Of a stretch of DNA of 64,000 nucleotides, positions 32,134 to 43,214 are shown piece by piece. Location: contig JAAMPI010000037.1 in assembly GCA_013054445.1 (NCBI GenBank), positions 21,646 through 85,645 on the forward strand, given 5' to 3'. This DNA comes from Cudoniella acicularis. Lineage: Eukaryota > Ascomycota > Leotiomycetes > Helotiales > Helotiaceae. Both the position numbers and the translations under genes were made by a program. The notes under the pieces are model-generated. The model was not told where the DNA came from, did not search any database, and was given only the letters and a program-made list of their open reading frames with translations. Positions within the stretch are counted from its first letter, which is position 1. Each line of letters begins with the position of its first letter.

Positions 32134-33724
32134 TGCGTCAAATGTTGGTGTAAGCCGAAGAAATGGAGGGGGTCTCCATGGTTGGCAATTGTCCGTCCCT
32201 GGCTGCTTGAATGGACAACTAACTCGATAGCGACGAAGAAAAGAGTAACTTGGAAATAAAAAATTTGCAAGAGAAAGTTAGGACGCGATGGTGAAGGCAG
32301 TGTGACTTCCATGCATTTCACCTACCTCTTCCTCCGGGGATTTGACTTCGAGATCAGACGAAGCCTAGCAGTGTCCTACAAAAACCCCTTTTTATAGAAT
32401 TTACAACACAGGAACGAGTAAGAACAATTGACCCCACAAATAAAACCTTCAGTTAAATTTCCAGTGGAGCAAATTTTGAAGAAGAGGAATAACGACACAT
32501 TTTCAACATTCTCTCTGTTGCAGATTCCAACGAAGCGGGAGCAAAATGAGGTATTCCAGTGATATGAAAGACTTTCCCAAGCACTTCTTGCACTCATTAG
32601 TCACGGGAAAGGACATGGCGTCCCAGTTTTTTTGCTTTTCTTGAATTCTTCGCTCCCGAACTGTCAGATCCTTTCGTGCAGTTTCAAAACACCAGTATAA
32701 TGGTGGTATTCCAGCTGCTGGTGCTGCGGCTGTCGTCTCCCTTGTAAAGCCAGGAACCTCAGCCTGGCCGTCAGCGTGAGGTCGACACAGGCTCGAGACA
32801 GGTACTCAGTACTCCACACTCATCAATCAGGTACAGTCGCAAGTTCGACCCGGCTAATTGGATCGTTCGGCATGTACCAAAGCTCCAACGTCGCGCACCA
32901 ATACCAATCGCTCCGAGGCGAGGGGTCGTAGATTTTTTTTTTTTATAATAAAAAAATCGTCGCACTGACTGTCAGATTCCACAACACCACCACCAGGCGC
33001 CCTTTGCGCGGAACTGCGGCACTATACCACCTGCGGCGGCGTCGTCGTCGATGTGTAAAAAGCAAAAGTCATGCTTTGTCTCTTTACGTAAAGGAGACTT
33101 TGGCTCGTCATTCACGTGCAGGATGCAAGGCACTATTACGAGAAGCTCACTCGTCAAAGATTACGGTGTACACGATGACATCTTCTTTCCCAGGTCGCAG
33201 ATAAGACACGGTCCAATGTCGACCATATTTGCAGCCAAGTTGACCAACAGCCTTTCAAGTTACAAATACGCTGCATAGCTCCCGTTGGGCTGCGCTCGGC
33301 CCATTCCACGATCCATCCACAGAGCTTCTCCAGCGGAGTCCTTCTGCAATCTGCATCGACATCGACCATCCAGCGCGATCGCTCGAAACTATTGACACAT
33401 CTTGCCGCTGCGATTCGCAGAGTCCACAGAGTCCACAGAAATTTGTCCCAGTCATCACCTCTCCGACCGATGTGCGATTTGCCTCCGATGAAGATCTCAT
33501 TGGCCCCGCCTTCAAGTATTTGTTCATACCTTTACGTTCCTATTACCTGGACCTAGTTCATATTACCAAACATTCTGTCATGCTATCAGAGATATCAGGT
33601 CTGCTGGCAGACAAACCAATTGGTAGAATGACTCTGACTTGTTTTCCTCATATACCTTTCGGTGTCTCAATACTCTTCAAGCGCTGTTGATATTCTTTGA
33701 TATAGATTTCTCCTTTTCGAAGCG
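32134..33724. other. Gene-free interval upstream of the MATE gene
   Basis: 1.6 kb between divergent genes. Frames of 60-90 codons only. A T/A-run lies at 32930-32955, and a 9-bp tandem (cacagagtc) at about 33418-33438. It presumably contains the MATE promoter. Confidence 0.45.
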
Positions 33725-35359
33725 ATGGACGACTCACCTGACTCGCAGTCATGGCTACCCAATTTCCTCCGCTCCAAGACGGCCTCCCCTATCTCGACCC
33801 CGCCAAACGAACGTACCTCTCTCCTCACAGAACAATCCGATCCCCAATCAATATCCTCTTCAACAACAGAAGGCGAGACTTACGAGGTTGAAGATGGAGC
33901 TTCGCCTGCCAAACAATGGCTATCCGAATTCTTCCTTCTGCTTCGAGGCTCTGTACCAGTCATCCTTGCATATACACTTCAGAACTCCCTGCAGACGATA
34001 TCGGTGTTGATCGTGGGAAGATTGAGTCCCGAAGCGCTTGCCACGGCTGCTTTCAGTTACATGTTTGCCATGTCAACAGCATGGCTTATCGCATTAGGAG
34101 GTTCTACTGCTCTAGATACACTAGCATCGTCAACATTCACTGGAAGCAAGAATCCGCATGATTTAGGGGTTCTTTTGCAACGAGCGTTCATTGTCCTGAC
34201 AGCATTCTACATCCCAGTGGCGATACTCTGGGCATGCTCCGCACCAGTGTTCAGACTCCTAGGCCAAGAAGAATACATCTGCATCGACAGCGCCAAATTC
34301 CTTACAGCACTCATTCCAGGCGGATTAGGCTACGTCTACTTCGAAGCCATGAAAAAGTATCTCCAAGCGCAAGAAATTATGCGCCCAGGAACCTACGTCC
34401 TCCTCATCACCTCCCCCATTTCAGCAGGTCTCAACTACCTCTTCGTTTATACATTCGAGCTTCACTTAATTGGCGCCCCTCTCGCAACAGGTCTCTCGTA
34501 CTGGATATCATTCCTCCTTTTAATTCTGTACTCTCGCTTTGTCGCTGGTTCTGCATGCTGGGGTGGCTGGTCTCGTGCCTGTCTCACAAACATCTCTACT
34601 TTTGCACGTCTTGCTATCCTCGGAGTCGTGCACGTCGGCACAGAATGGTGGGCTTTTGAGATAGTCGCTCTGGCCGCTGGACGACTAGGCACGATTCCTC
34701 TTGCTGCGCAAAGTGTGATCATGACGACAGATCAAGTGATGAACACCATTCCCTTTGGAATTGGCGTCGCTGCTTCTGCGCGCGTTGGAAATCTGCTCGG
34801 AGCGAGGAACGCAAAAGGTGCTGCAAGAGCAGCGAACGTTGCCGCGTGGCTGAGCATAATGATGGGCGTTCTCGTGCTCATCGCTCTAATGGCCGTCAAA
34901 GATTTCTACGCCAAGATCTTCAACGACGATGTAAAAGTCATCAAGCTTACTGCTGATGTTATGCCATACGTTGCGCTCTTTCAGATCGCGGATGGTTTGA
35001 ATGGGAGTTGTGGAGGTAGTTTGAGGGGAATGGGAAGACAGCATATTGGCGCTGTGGTGAACATTGTAAGTTACTATATGGGTGCTTTGCCGCTTGGGAT
35101 TTGGTTGGCGTTTCATGGGTGGGGATTGGCCGGTCTTTGGGTGGGACAATGCATTGCGCTTTATCTTGTTGGTGGTATCGAGTGGGTTGTTGTTGCATGG
35201 AGTAACTGGGAGTGGCAGGTTGAGAAGGCGTTTATGAGGATGGATTTATCAGAGAGGGTTGAAGTTGGTGCGGGCGATGTGAGTAGAGAAGCGGGTTTCT
35301 ATTTACCAGGGGGGCAACCCAATGGCGATGTTGGGGGCACGGAGAGGCCGGCTGTGTGA
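33725..35359 (+). CDS. MATE family multidrug/toxin extrusion transporter (544 aa)
   Basis: A single exon from the ATG at 33725. A hydrophilic N-tail of about 65 residues (ERTSLLTEQSDP) is followed by about 12 membrane helices in two six-helix halves. Family marks are PVILAYTLQNSLQTISVL in helix 1, then LGGSTALDTLASSTFTGSKN (the G-x-x-x-A-L-D/E-T-L-x-x-Q/A-x-x-G block). The matching second-half segment is FGIGVAASARVGNLLGAR, followed by GMGRQHIGAVVNIVSYYM. The length agrees with fungal MATE proteins. They are H+ or Na+ coupled drug/metabolite exporters of the vacuolar or plasma membrane. Substrate unknown. No defects seen. Confidence 0.95.
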   Translation: MDDSPDSQSWLPNFLRSKTASPISTPPNERTSLLTEQSDPQSISSSTTEGETYEVEDGASPAKQWLSEFFLLLRGSVPVILAYTLQNSLQTISVLIVGRLSPEALATAAFSYMFAMSTAWLIALGGSTALDTLASSTFTGSKNPHDLGVLLQRAFIVLTAFYIPVAILWACSAPVFRLLGQEEYICIDSAKFLTALIPGGLGYVYFEAMKKYLQAQEIMRPGTYVLLITSPISAGLNYLFVYTFELHLIGAPLATGLSYWISFLLLILYSRFVAGSACWGGWSRACLTNISTFARLAILGVVHVGTEWWAFEIVALAAGRLGTIPLAAQSVIMTTDQVMNTIPFGIGVAASARVGNLLGARNAKGAARAANVAAWLSIMMGVLVLIALMAVKDFYAKIFNDDVKVIKLTADVMPYVALFQIADGLNGSCGGSLRGMGRQHIGAVVNIVSYYMGALPLGIWLAFHGWGLAGLWVGQCIALYLVGGIEWVVVAWSNWEWQVEKAFMRMDLSERVEVGAGDVSREAGFYLPGGQPNGDVGGTERPAV

Positions 35360-36008
35360 AGCTTTGATGAGATTGGACGACTTTACTGTGAGTTTTCACC
35401 AGCGTGCTGCGGTAGAGAAGTTGAAAGGTAGGTCATGATGTGATGATACGCTACGAGTTTCCTTTCCTGTTCCAGCGAACAAAAACCTGGTGGCTTTGTT
35501 AGATAAATTATTTTGTAGATACTTGCCTTTGCTAGATTTGAATGAGAAGAGACGAGCTATGATAGATGCTATATCTTGGAAGCCCAATTCCCTTTTCCGA
35601 AGCCAAGTAATTCGAAATCAGAAGCACTCACAGTGTCAAGTGATATCAACCATCTTAGGTGATATTCATTCATATAGTGGACGACGCTTACAAGCTGCTA
35701 GGTGCTGGTTTTTAAACTGTAATTCAACGAGATTTTTTTTCCATGGCGAGTTGAGTGCTGATTGATTGCCTGCGACTTGAAGGGAAGGAGATTCTTCCAC
35801 TTCGCACTGGGAAACAAGAACAGTACACGTGCTTCACTTCCTAATATTGCTATTCAGCTATTAGCGGTCTATGTCTTTACGATGTTCCTACAAAGATCAG
35901 AGTTTGTGGATCCTGCTCTGGAGTTTTACTCATCTCGAAATTTCGTGGTGTTCCTAGCATGGGTTTATGATGACTGGATGCTGTGGTTCTGATACCCGTC
36001 AGTACAAT
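35360..36008. other. No gene seen
   Basis: 3' flank of the MATE gene; several short plus-strand frames without features. Confidence 0.45.
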
Positions 36009-36180
36009 CATTATTCACCTGTGAACCTTTAAAACTCTCGTATGCAATAACTGACTCCAGTAAGTTTGATACCTACGATGCTTCGCCACAAGCACTATTC
36101 ACCTCCGAACACCCCAATTTACGCCTGAAATGACTGACTCCCATGAGTTCACACCTGCCGTGACTACTCTCATTCACTCC
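36009..36180 (+). repeat. Imperfect tandem repeat, about 84-bp unit
   Basis: A unit starting cattattcacct (36009) recurs as cactattcacct (36093) and a partial cattcactcc (36171). Shared internal blocks include tgactgactcc/aactgactcc and gatacctac/cacacctgc. It lies directly upstream of a TATA-like element. Confidence 0.55.
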
Positions 36181-36198
36181 GTCTTCTCCCACGAAAAA

Positions 36199-36206
36199 CT
36201 ATAAAA
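36199..36206 (+). promoter_or_regulatory. TATA-like element before an A-rich leader
   Basis: ctataaaa about 140 bp before the ATG at 36343, followed by an A/C-rich leader with a GTAAGT that could open a leader intron. This resembles promoters of strongly expressed small fungal genes. The downstream ORF is broken. Confidence 0.3.
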
Positions 36207-36342
36207 TCTCTGACCAATTTTCCCTATTTAAAGATTTAAACACCAAAAAACAGGCAAGGCAAACAAACAAAAACCAAAAAAGCAACACAAAAACGTAAGT
36301 TCAACTCGACAAAAAAAAAAAAAAGCACAGGAAGACAACAAA

Positions 36343-36465
36343 ATGAACGGAGGTGATACAGCTTATTGCCCAAACTGAGGGAAGGAGGTTTGGCGCAAGG
36401 ATATTAAGAATGGATAATGCCCCCACTGTTCATATGCCAGTCCTACCGGTCAGCTTGCCAAATAA
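36343..36465 (+). pseudogene. Small zinc-ribbon-like protein with two in-frame stops
   Basis: From the ATG the frame reads MNGGDTAYCPN, TGA, GKEVWRKDIKNG, TAA, CPHCSYASPTGQLAK, then a final TAA. CPNx...CPHC is a four-Cys zinc-ribbon pattern in which the second Cys is replaced by TGA, and the TAA could be a mutated CAA. The 40-codon size and the promoter-like leader suggest a former micro-gene. It might be chance, but the two CPxC knuckles in one short frame make this unlikely. No function known. Confidence 0.4.
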
Positions 36466-38601
36466 CCTGTGAGGAAGGTAGCTTTGAGAGGATGGAGAGA
36501 CACTGGGGAAATGGAGGGAGAAACCATAATGTAGATTAGAAGACTATACTTTGGGATAGTTGAATACCAAAGTCGTTGAGCTATCATGGTGTTTTTTTTT
36601 TTTTGTTTCGATATCAAGGCACCATAATAACTGCCTTATTATTTGTTGTGGTAATACCGCAGTTGCAATCCCGATTGGGTGGTAAACAGTAAGACAAGTG
36701 TAACGGTAAAGCTTGGACCCTTAGAGAATTGGACATCCGGTACCGGTGCACTAGGAGCCACGTGTCACCCGTCAGATAAGTTCGGAGACTCCGTAGATGC
36801 TGTTCTCCTAATTCCCAGAAAACCAAAGAGGCTGGATTTGGCGGACTGAGGCTGAGGGTAGTGGAATGAGGCGTATTTGGCGGTCTGAGGGGTGACGTGG
36901 AGGCCGGAAGAGCCTCGATGTCTTGGCTTGGAGATTTAATATCCGGAGAAGCGGTTCAGATCATCTAGTCGGCAATCTGGCATACAAAAATAGCAGATTG
37001 ACCAATCAACCACAATGATGAGGAGGTAACCGTAACTACTCCAATCATAGATCAAGACTCGTTCCTATTTTTCATTTCCGTGTTAGCGAGTCAGAATTTC
37101 AGTTTTCGATTGGTCCAGAAATCTCGAGATTATTCTTTGCATACACGAAGAAGTCTGCTCTCAGTAAGGTTAAATTAAAAGAGTTGGTAGTTTCGCATTA
37201 TCGAGAAGCTAAGGGGGCTATCCAGAAGTATGCAGGGATATAGCTGAGGGATCCAGGGGCTCGGTTGTTGGTGCGGGACGATCAGTTATGATGTTTTCGA
37301 CGTCACGAAATGAACACCACGACGAAAGTTGCCCAACAATTGTTTAGTCGCGACGATGGACGTTGGCCCACGTTTTTTTTCTGTCTCTGGGTGCCTCAAG
37401 GCGATTGTAGTGAAAGCCTTCCGCCATCCCCATGGCTATGGCTGAGTCTTCCGCAACGAAACGGCACGAAAAAACGGCGTCGAGGGTGCGGCAGCTACAT
37501 CAGTGGAGAGATACACCGGGGCTTCATTAGTCTGGCCGACTCGGTATAATAATTTCCTGGCAGGGTTCTTTGCAGTGTGTTCTTTCGAACAGCGGAGAAG
37601 CACGGGAGACCAAAACAATAATGATCATTGATCAGCGTTAAACTTTAATGCGAACACTGCTACGACGTACAGTACGACTCGGGTTGCTCGGTTTGCGGGG
37701 AATCATGGTCAGGCCTTCTTGACTTTTGAGACACAAAATCACGAACATACAAGATTCCAGATCCGGCCAGTCATCAATTTCTCGCAAGTTACAATATCGA
37801 AGTGGTGGCGCGCGGTCTATGTCGTACATGAACTCCTTACATCTCCAACATCGTTCCACTTGGCTGTGGCTGGCCTGGCGATGAGAAGCAAGCGCCACTG
37901 TATGAAGACACTGAGTCTCTGACGCGGTGAACTACTTCGCAAATATTCAGTTGCAACCTCCTTTCAAATGGTGGTAAACAAAATAATGTACCAAATCAAG
38001 CACTATTTCCCCTGACGTCGTCCCTAGCTGGTCGACTATCCATTTTCGTCAACACCAAAGGAAATTGGATCCCGCGTGCTCTCGTCAACTCTTACTCTTC
38101 ATCACGTAGTACCAACCCTACAGGCTGCGTCTACAGCTTGCTGATGGTCTGATCGCTGTCGAGAACTTTGAGATACCCAAGCGACCAGGCCATGGCAGCT
38201 GTAAATAATCCACCAGGCGTGCAGAACGGGTTCAGAAGCTAGGCCGCAGATACCTATTCTTTTCAATTTGTGCTATGAGCAGATCGAATCTGCTGACCTT
38301 CTCAGGTAGGAAAAATCCCCACATCAGAACATAGGTCATTCGAAGCCGGTCGAGAAGTCAAATCGATGGCAACGAGACCGCTTCCCCCTCTTCTCAATTT
38401 CTGGGACGCGTACCTAAACCGCTTTTAGTCTCAACGATAGATCGGCCAATGCGAGATCTAAGCCCAAGAGCTAAACATTTCAGGTTGAATGAAAGTCTGG
38501 GGTGGTTTCTATAAGAGTGTTGCTTCGTCTGCTTGAGCACCTGTTTGTTCATCTAATATTCTCTTTTCATCAATCATCATCAACCAACGTTCTCTCGTTA
38601 A
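36466..38601. other. Long gene-free interval
   Basis: 2.1 kb without a supportable gene; T-run at 36592-36604; frames up to 100 codons on both strands lack domains. Confidence 0.45.
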
Positions 38602-39903
38602 AATGCGATCCAGTTTGGCTGTTTCTGATTTGCAGCTCTTGCTCTTGCAGCACCAAAACCCCAGGACATCGACTTCTCTCTGGTTGATGCTGCTCCGGAT
38701 GCGGACCCCGCTGCTCCTCTCACGGATGTCACAGTTGACACCATAACAATTATTCCATCTACTGCAATGGTCACAGTGGTCGCTGCTGTCGTTACAGACG
38801 TTGCTTCTGCACAAAAGCGGGATTTTTGGGAGTCGCTGACAGTTTGAGTAAGCGTGATGGTGATTGCTCTGTTCAGCCTGCTGGAACTAGGCCAACTGTT
38901 ACAAGGTATGGCTTATTTGACTTATATAGATATTGATACTGACTTTGAACAGTCCTGATGATAGCGATACATCGTTCTTGAATTACGCTCCATTTAAAGT
39001 TGCATCATCCGCTGCCGCGACTCAATCGGGCATCCCACAAGGATATAGCTTAGCTTTCTCGAACCTTCAAGCGTCGAGTCAGACTGTTTCCTACCTTAGC
39101 CTAAAAATTCTCTCCAAGTACGACCCTATTGTGTGCGCGAGTTATTGTGACCAGCTCGATGGCTGTGTTGCATTAAACCTTTATTTCGAGCGTGACCCCT
39201 CCTTAAACCCCAATGCCACCAGCTGCGCGAACCCCAAGTCCCTCACCAACATAAAGTGCGTCCGGTGGGGAGTTCAAATAACTCCTGATACGGCTATAAA
39301 TGACGGACAATGGGGAGGTAAGCTTTCCCATTACTCTAGTACAATTCCACGCTTACGCTCTGTCTAGACAACTTCCACGTCGTCATCGCTGGGTCAAACG
39401 GGTATAACAAGAACGCCGCCCCTTGCTCTCAACCTGGCTTCACTGGTCCCGTCGAGCTCGGTGGTGCCATCAACGCAACTAACGACTCAGCAACCAACAC
39501 AAACACCTACATGGGCTACAAATTCTTCTCCTTCTCCCAAATCCAAACTTACGACAACGGTGTTTCCGCTTGTACCGCAGCCTACACATCCCAAACCGGC
39601 TATAACTCTCGCCACCCTCCTGCAAAAGGCAACCCAGCAGTCTGCAACCAAGTCGTCGTCTACGTTCTCAGCAACAACAACCAGCCACAGGGTAATTACT
39701 GCTCGATGTACAGCGAGGCTTAGGCTCCTAAGTACGCTACCAATTATGGATAATACCGCGGTAACGACTACTGGTCTGTTTCACAAACTTATTCTTACAC
39801 TGCCAACTCGTATTCCTATCTTTCTATTTGCGCTGTTGGTGGTTGCCCTGCCAATTCTTACCAGGGTGGAAACTGTGGTGGACGGGATGCCGGAACTTGC
39901 TAG
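38602..39903 (+). pseudogene. Secreted Cys-rich fungal surface protein, disrupted
   Basis: ATG 38602 begins MRSSLAV, but the signal peptide continues (AALALAAPKPQDIDFSLVDA) only after a frame change, as if two T residues were gained. A stop near 38841 precedes a KRDGDCSVQPAG segment readable in another frame. An intron (about 38907-38952) leads to a long clean exon with IPQGYSLAFSNLQASSQTV, IVCASYCDQLDGCVALN and YFERDPS. A second intron (about 39317-39366) leads to FHVVIAGSNGYN. The end is broken by TAG (39721) and TAA in the frame of SMYSEA...NDYWSVSQTYSY. The spaced Cys and SxYD.I.CA..C......C..F.....R pattern marks a common family of secreted ascomycete proteins of unknown role. At least two frameshifts and two stops. 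Confidence 0.65.
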
Positions 39904-41418
39904 GTTGTTGATGGAGGCGTGTGCATATGTTGGGAGCAAGAGGTAATTACGGGCCGTAATGAAGGAAGGTGTATAATTTAATTGGGTGGTTAACGTTTTT
40001 ATAGCTAATAAATAATGATTTTTCGCGTTCACTCTTATTGCCGCTCTCATCTGTAAAGTGTCACATTGTTTAATCAGAAAACCAGTCAAAAATCTACCTA
40101 CCTTCTTACAGTGGCAAACTAGTTGGATTCTCTAAATTTCAAACCTGTAGTAAACAATCACAAGCCATGACGTGATCCCAAAATTAGTACAAAAATAATT
40201 CTCAATTCCTAGAACAATTGCCATTCTTCAGTCGTCCTTAATATTCCTTAAGAAATTACAACCTGTGAGACTTTGTATTTCGGTTAGCATGCACCAAACT
40301 TCAGGGCAGGGCACACTGAACCTTGGTGAGTGCCAGTAAATAAACGTGGCGCAAACACTTTGCGCACCGATTATAACTTCTTTTTAGAAAATAACCATGT
40401 ATAATTATTTAAGTAATAGTATTTATAATATATACACAATAAATATGCACTAACAACATATGCGTTAACTTATGCGTCTTTTAATCCGTGTAATAGCCAA
40501 AAGTAATTTCTTTGACCTTTAAGAGGTGTTAGATTGTGAAGTTGAAGGAAACACTTCAAAAGTATCAAATAACTGTCAACTTAAAAATTCGGATATTAGA
40601 AGAATGGAATAAGAGTATGATCTAAATAAAATTTTTATTGAATTTTACTTCATGATAGTAGAGTTGTTTGAATTTTTGAAGTGTTGGGGAGATAGGTAGG
40701 TGGGCATCGTATAACAGAAAGGTGGGGGTAACAGATAGCGTGCGGGACCCTGTATTTTTGTGAGTGATAGCACGAATACCTCGGAATGGCTTTACGCGCT
40801 GGTAACGACTTCTGTCCCACTAGAGTACTATAGAATAACTGATTTGTCTTGATTATTAAATGAACGAGTAGTATATTATTAATTTGCAAATAGATATGCA
40901 ATAGTGCGTTTGTGTTCAATTGTGAGTTACATGAAGTAGTATCGTAAAGTTTAGCGTGTAGGTCGCCATGTATTAGACGTACACGCTGTGAAGTAACGAT
41001 TCTGTGCCAAGTTCGGACATTGCAAAAGGTGGTCTCTATTTCGCATATAGAGAATGTCCCGACTTAGGGCCACTCCCTTCCATTTACATGGAATTAATTC
41101 TGTTCTGACTTGCGGCAAATCGCACCCTAATTTAAAGCATGAGGAGTATTGTAAGTAGGCCACTTTTCTATGATAAATAGAGTAATTAAATCTCTAAATA
41201 TAAAAATGCTCAAAAGCGTTATTTGTTTAAGTTCGACCAAATGCTTGAGGGCAAAGAGAAAGAGGTTTGGGTATGTGTTGACAGCGAAGTCGTGAGTCGT
41301 AATGATGGAGTAAAAAGAATAGCAGCAAGGAGATAGTTAGCGTAGAAATACCGGAGTAAATTTGTGTTAAGAGATTTCAAAGATTTCCTGCAATACGAAA
41401 AGGAAAGAGCTACTGTCT
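39904..41418. other. AT-rich gene-free DNA
   Basis: No domain in any frame. The stretch at 40930-40975 shares a short motif (aagtttagcg) with repeats near 52.9 and 56.4 kb. Confidence 0.4.
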
Positions 41419-41441
41419 CCCNCCCCCCCCCCCCCCCCCCC
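41419..41441. other. Poly-C run with an ambiguous base
   Basis: About 22 C with one N at 41422, followed by T-rich sequence. Homopolymer length is unreliable here; frames crossing it are meaningless. Confidence 0.8.
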
Positions 41442-41589
41442 TTTTTCTTTTTCTTTTGACGAGCACAACGAGGTGTCGCTGCAGCAGAACGCTCCTTCCC
41501 TCCCCAACGCAACAGAACGCGACACTTTTTGTAGCGCACCCCTCTCCTCGACACTAAAGAATGGTGTCCAAGTGTGCACGCCTTGATGT

Positions 41590-41765
41590 CGACACCACGA
41601 CACGACATAACTCAACACCGCTTCTGATCTAAACATTGAAGGAGCACTTCTCCACAACGTAGCGCAACACAACACAACGTCGATCACGACACAATAAAAT
41701 GTGACACTGGTTTTGATCTCAATAAGGAAGGAGCGCTTTTACGCAATGCAACACCGCAACATGGA
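41590..41765 (+). repeat. Degenerate tandem repeat, about 85-bp unit
   Basis: cacgacacgacataa ... gatctaaacattgaaggagc ... cgcaacacaacac (41590-41677) is echoed by cacgacacaataaaa ... gatctcaataaggaaggagc ... caatgcaacaccgcaac (41685-41765). Earlier ACA/CGC-rich sequence from 41460 may be a third unit. Confidence 0.5.
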
Positions 41766-41905
41766 TACCAATGCTGCAAATACCTCGCTTAACTGGTAAA
41801 TTTAGTCTGCAATTTCAAGGCCTTGGAATTTGGCTGGTTAGTGAGGTTCCTTTCTTCAAGCAACTGCTTCAATGACTTGACGCATCGTTGTTCCGTGCTA
41901 CCTTT

Positions 41906-42166
41906 TTACCATGTTTCTTGAGCGGTCGCCCTGCTGGTCTTTTGACAATAAATTGCTGCCTTGATCGTTTCCTCGGATTCATCTCTCCCGACACCTATTT
42001 TCCATTCACTCAAAGACCCTAAATAGCTGCGCCAAAAAGTCCCATTTTGAAGAATTGGATTATAATAAGAAGGCATGTGTATTTGAGCCAACATATTTAT
42101 AAATTTCTCTTTTCGACGCAGCCCGAGTTTGTTGTAAGGTTGAAGAGCGTCAACGAGAATTTGCAT
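41906..42166 (-). CDS. Possible protein fragment, unknown (86 aa)
   Basis: This minus-strand frame with an ATG looks more protein-like than its neighbours (LQPYNKLGLRRKEKFINMLA, then TFWRSYLGSLSEWKIGVGR), but I do not recognise a family. It may be a remnant of a mobile-element ORF or a chance frame. Confidence 0.2.
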   Translation of the reverse strand: MQILVDALQPYNKLGLRRKEKFINMLAQIHMPSYYNPILQNGTFWRSYLGSLSEWKIGVGRDESEETIKAAIYCQKTSRATAQETW

Positions 42167-43214
42167 GGGCAGCCCAAAGCAGCCTCGCTTAACTTCACTT
42201 CAAGGGCTCAGGGGCTCCATATCTCGATTCGGTTGAGGCATCCCATAACTGAATATAACTTTCAGTCCCACAAAATCCTTCCCTCTATGCTGTCTAAATA
42301 ATTTATCCTCCCCTTCCAAACCCGTATACAAAAAATAGTTTCACCTTTTTAAATGCGGTCAGCTATTTCTCTGCTTCTATACCTCTACACAGGTACAAAT
42401 TTATGTTACTGTGTGACGCATTTTTTCGGATTTATTTAGAGTTCTATTGCGAATTAGAAGTCTACGATTGATTAAAAGATGCCTATCGCGCCAAGGGCAG
42501 CCACCACGGTGATGACGATACGTTTCAGGCCTTATGCATATGCATAGCCGTTCAATTGTCACACGAGGCTGGCACACTCAGCAGCCCAATCCCACCCCAA
42601 TACTCATGTAATAAAGCCGTTGGTGGAGAAGAAATCTGTCCCATGTAGGTAGAGAATAATTAGAAGAGGCAACTTCTGGACAGTTGGAACTGAGAAAGGT
42701 GGACCCTGGTCATGAGCATTAAATTTGAAATTCAGGGTTCTGAATAGTGCTGATCTTAACCTTTACGATCAAATTCAAACCCGATTTGAGTGAATATCAT
42801 CAAAGAAATCACATTTGTGCCAAAGGTTGCTCTATCACCACATTTTTTACCTAAAACATTATATCGACCAATGGACGTGAAGATGTAATTCGTCAACGGT
42901 TTTGGGGGCCAGTTGGCGTTACCAGGATTCAACTTTTAAGAATTTTTCGCCTGTGCGGAATGCCACGATCAATTTCCTGCAGCGTATGAAGGGTAACACC
43001 CGAGGCTTTGACTAGTAAAAAAGTACATACGCACAGGGCCCTCTAAAGATTTCCCAGCCGCGGCTCCTCTGGCTTGATAATACGGAGTACGAACTCCAGA
43101 AGTGCATGTGACAAAGAGCTGTTGAGCCTCAGCCTCTCCATGGCGACTTAAGATAGTTTCCTTGCTTGCTTGAGCCTGAAACTCTTGTCTTTGAAATTAT
43201 ATCTTGTTTGTACT
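42167..43214. other. No gene seen
   Basis: About 1 kb; nothing supportable except the region upstream of the WSC pseudogene. Confidence 0.45.

Noticed and set aside
16500..35400. A secondary-metabolite gene cluster (PhyH, epimerase, SDR, MFS, MATE)
   Set aside because: No PKS, NRPS, terpene synthase or other core enzyme is present, orientations are mixed and conserved housekeeping types are interleaved.
36374..36378. TGA at conserved Cys positions in the zinc-ribbon micro-gene and in the Argonaute zinc knuckle as selenocysteine
   Set aside because: Both frames contain other stops and further lesions, and filamentous ascomycetes are not known to have selenocysteine machinery. Ordinary nonsense mutation is simpler.
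41219..41687. Minus-strand frames of 106-129 codons crossing the poly-C run
   Set aside because: They depend on a homopolymer of uncertain length that contains an N.
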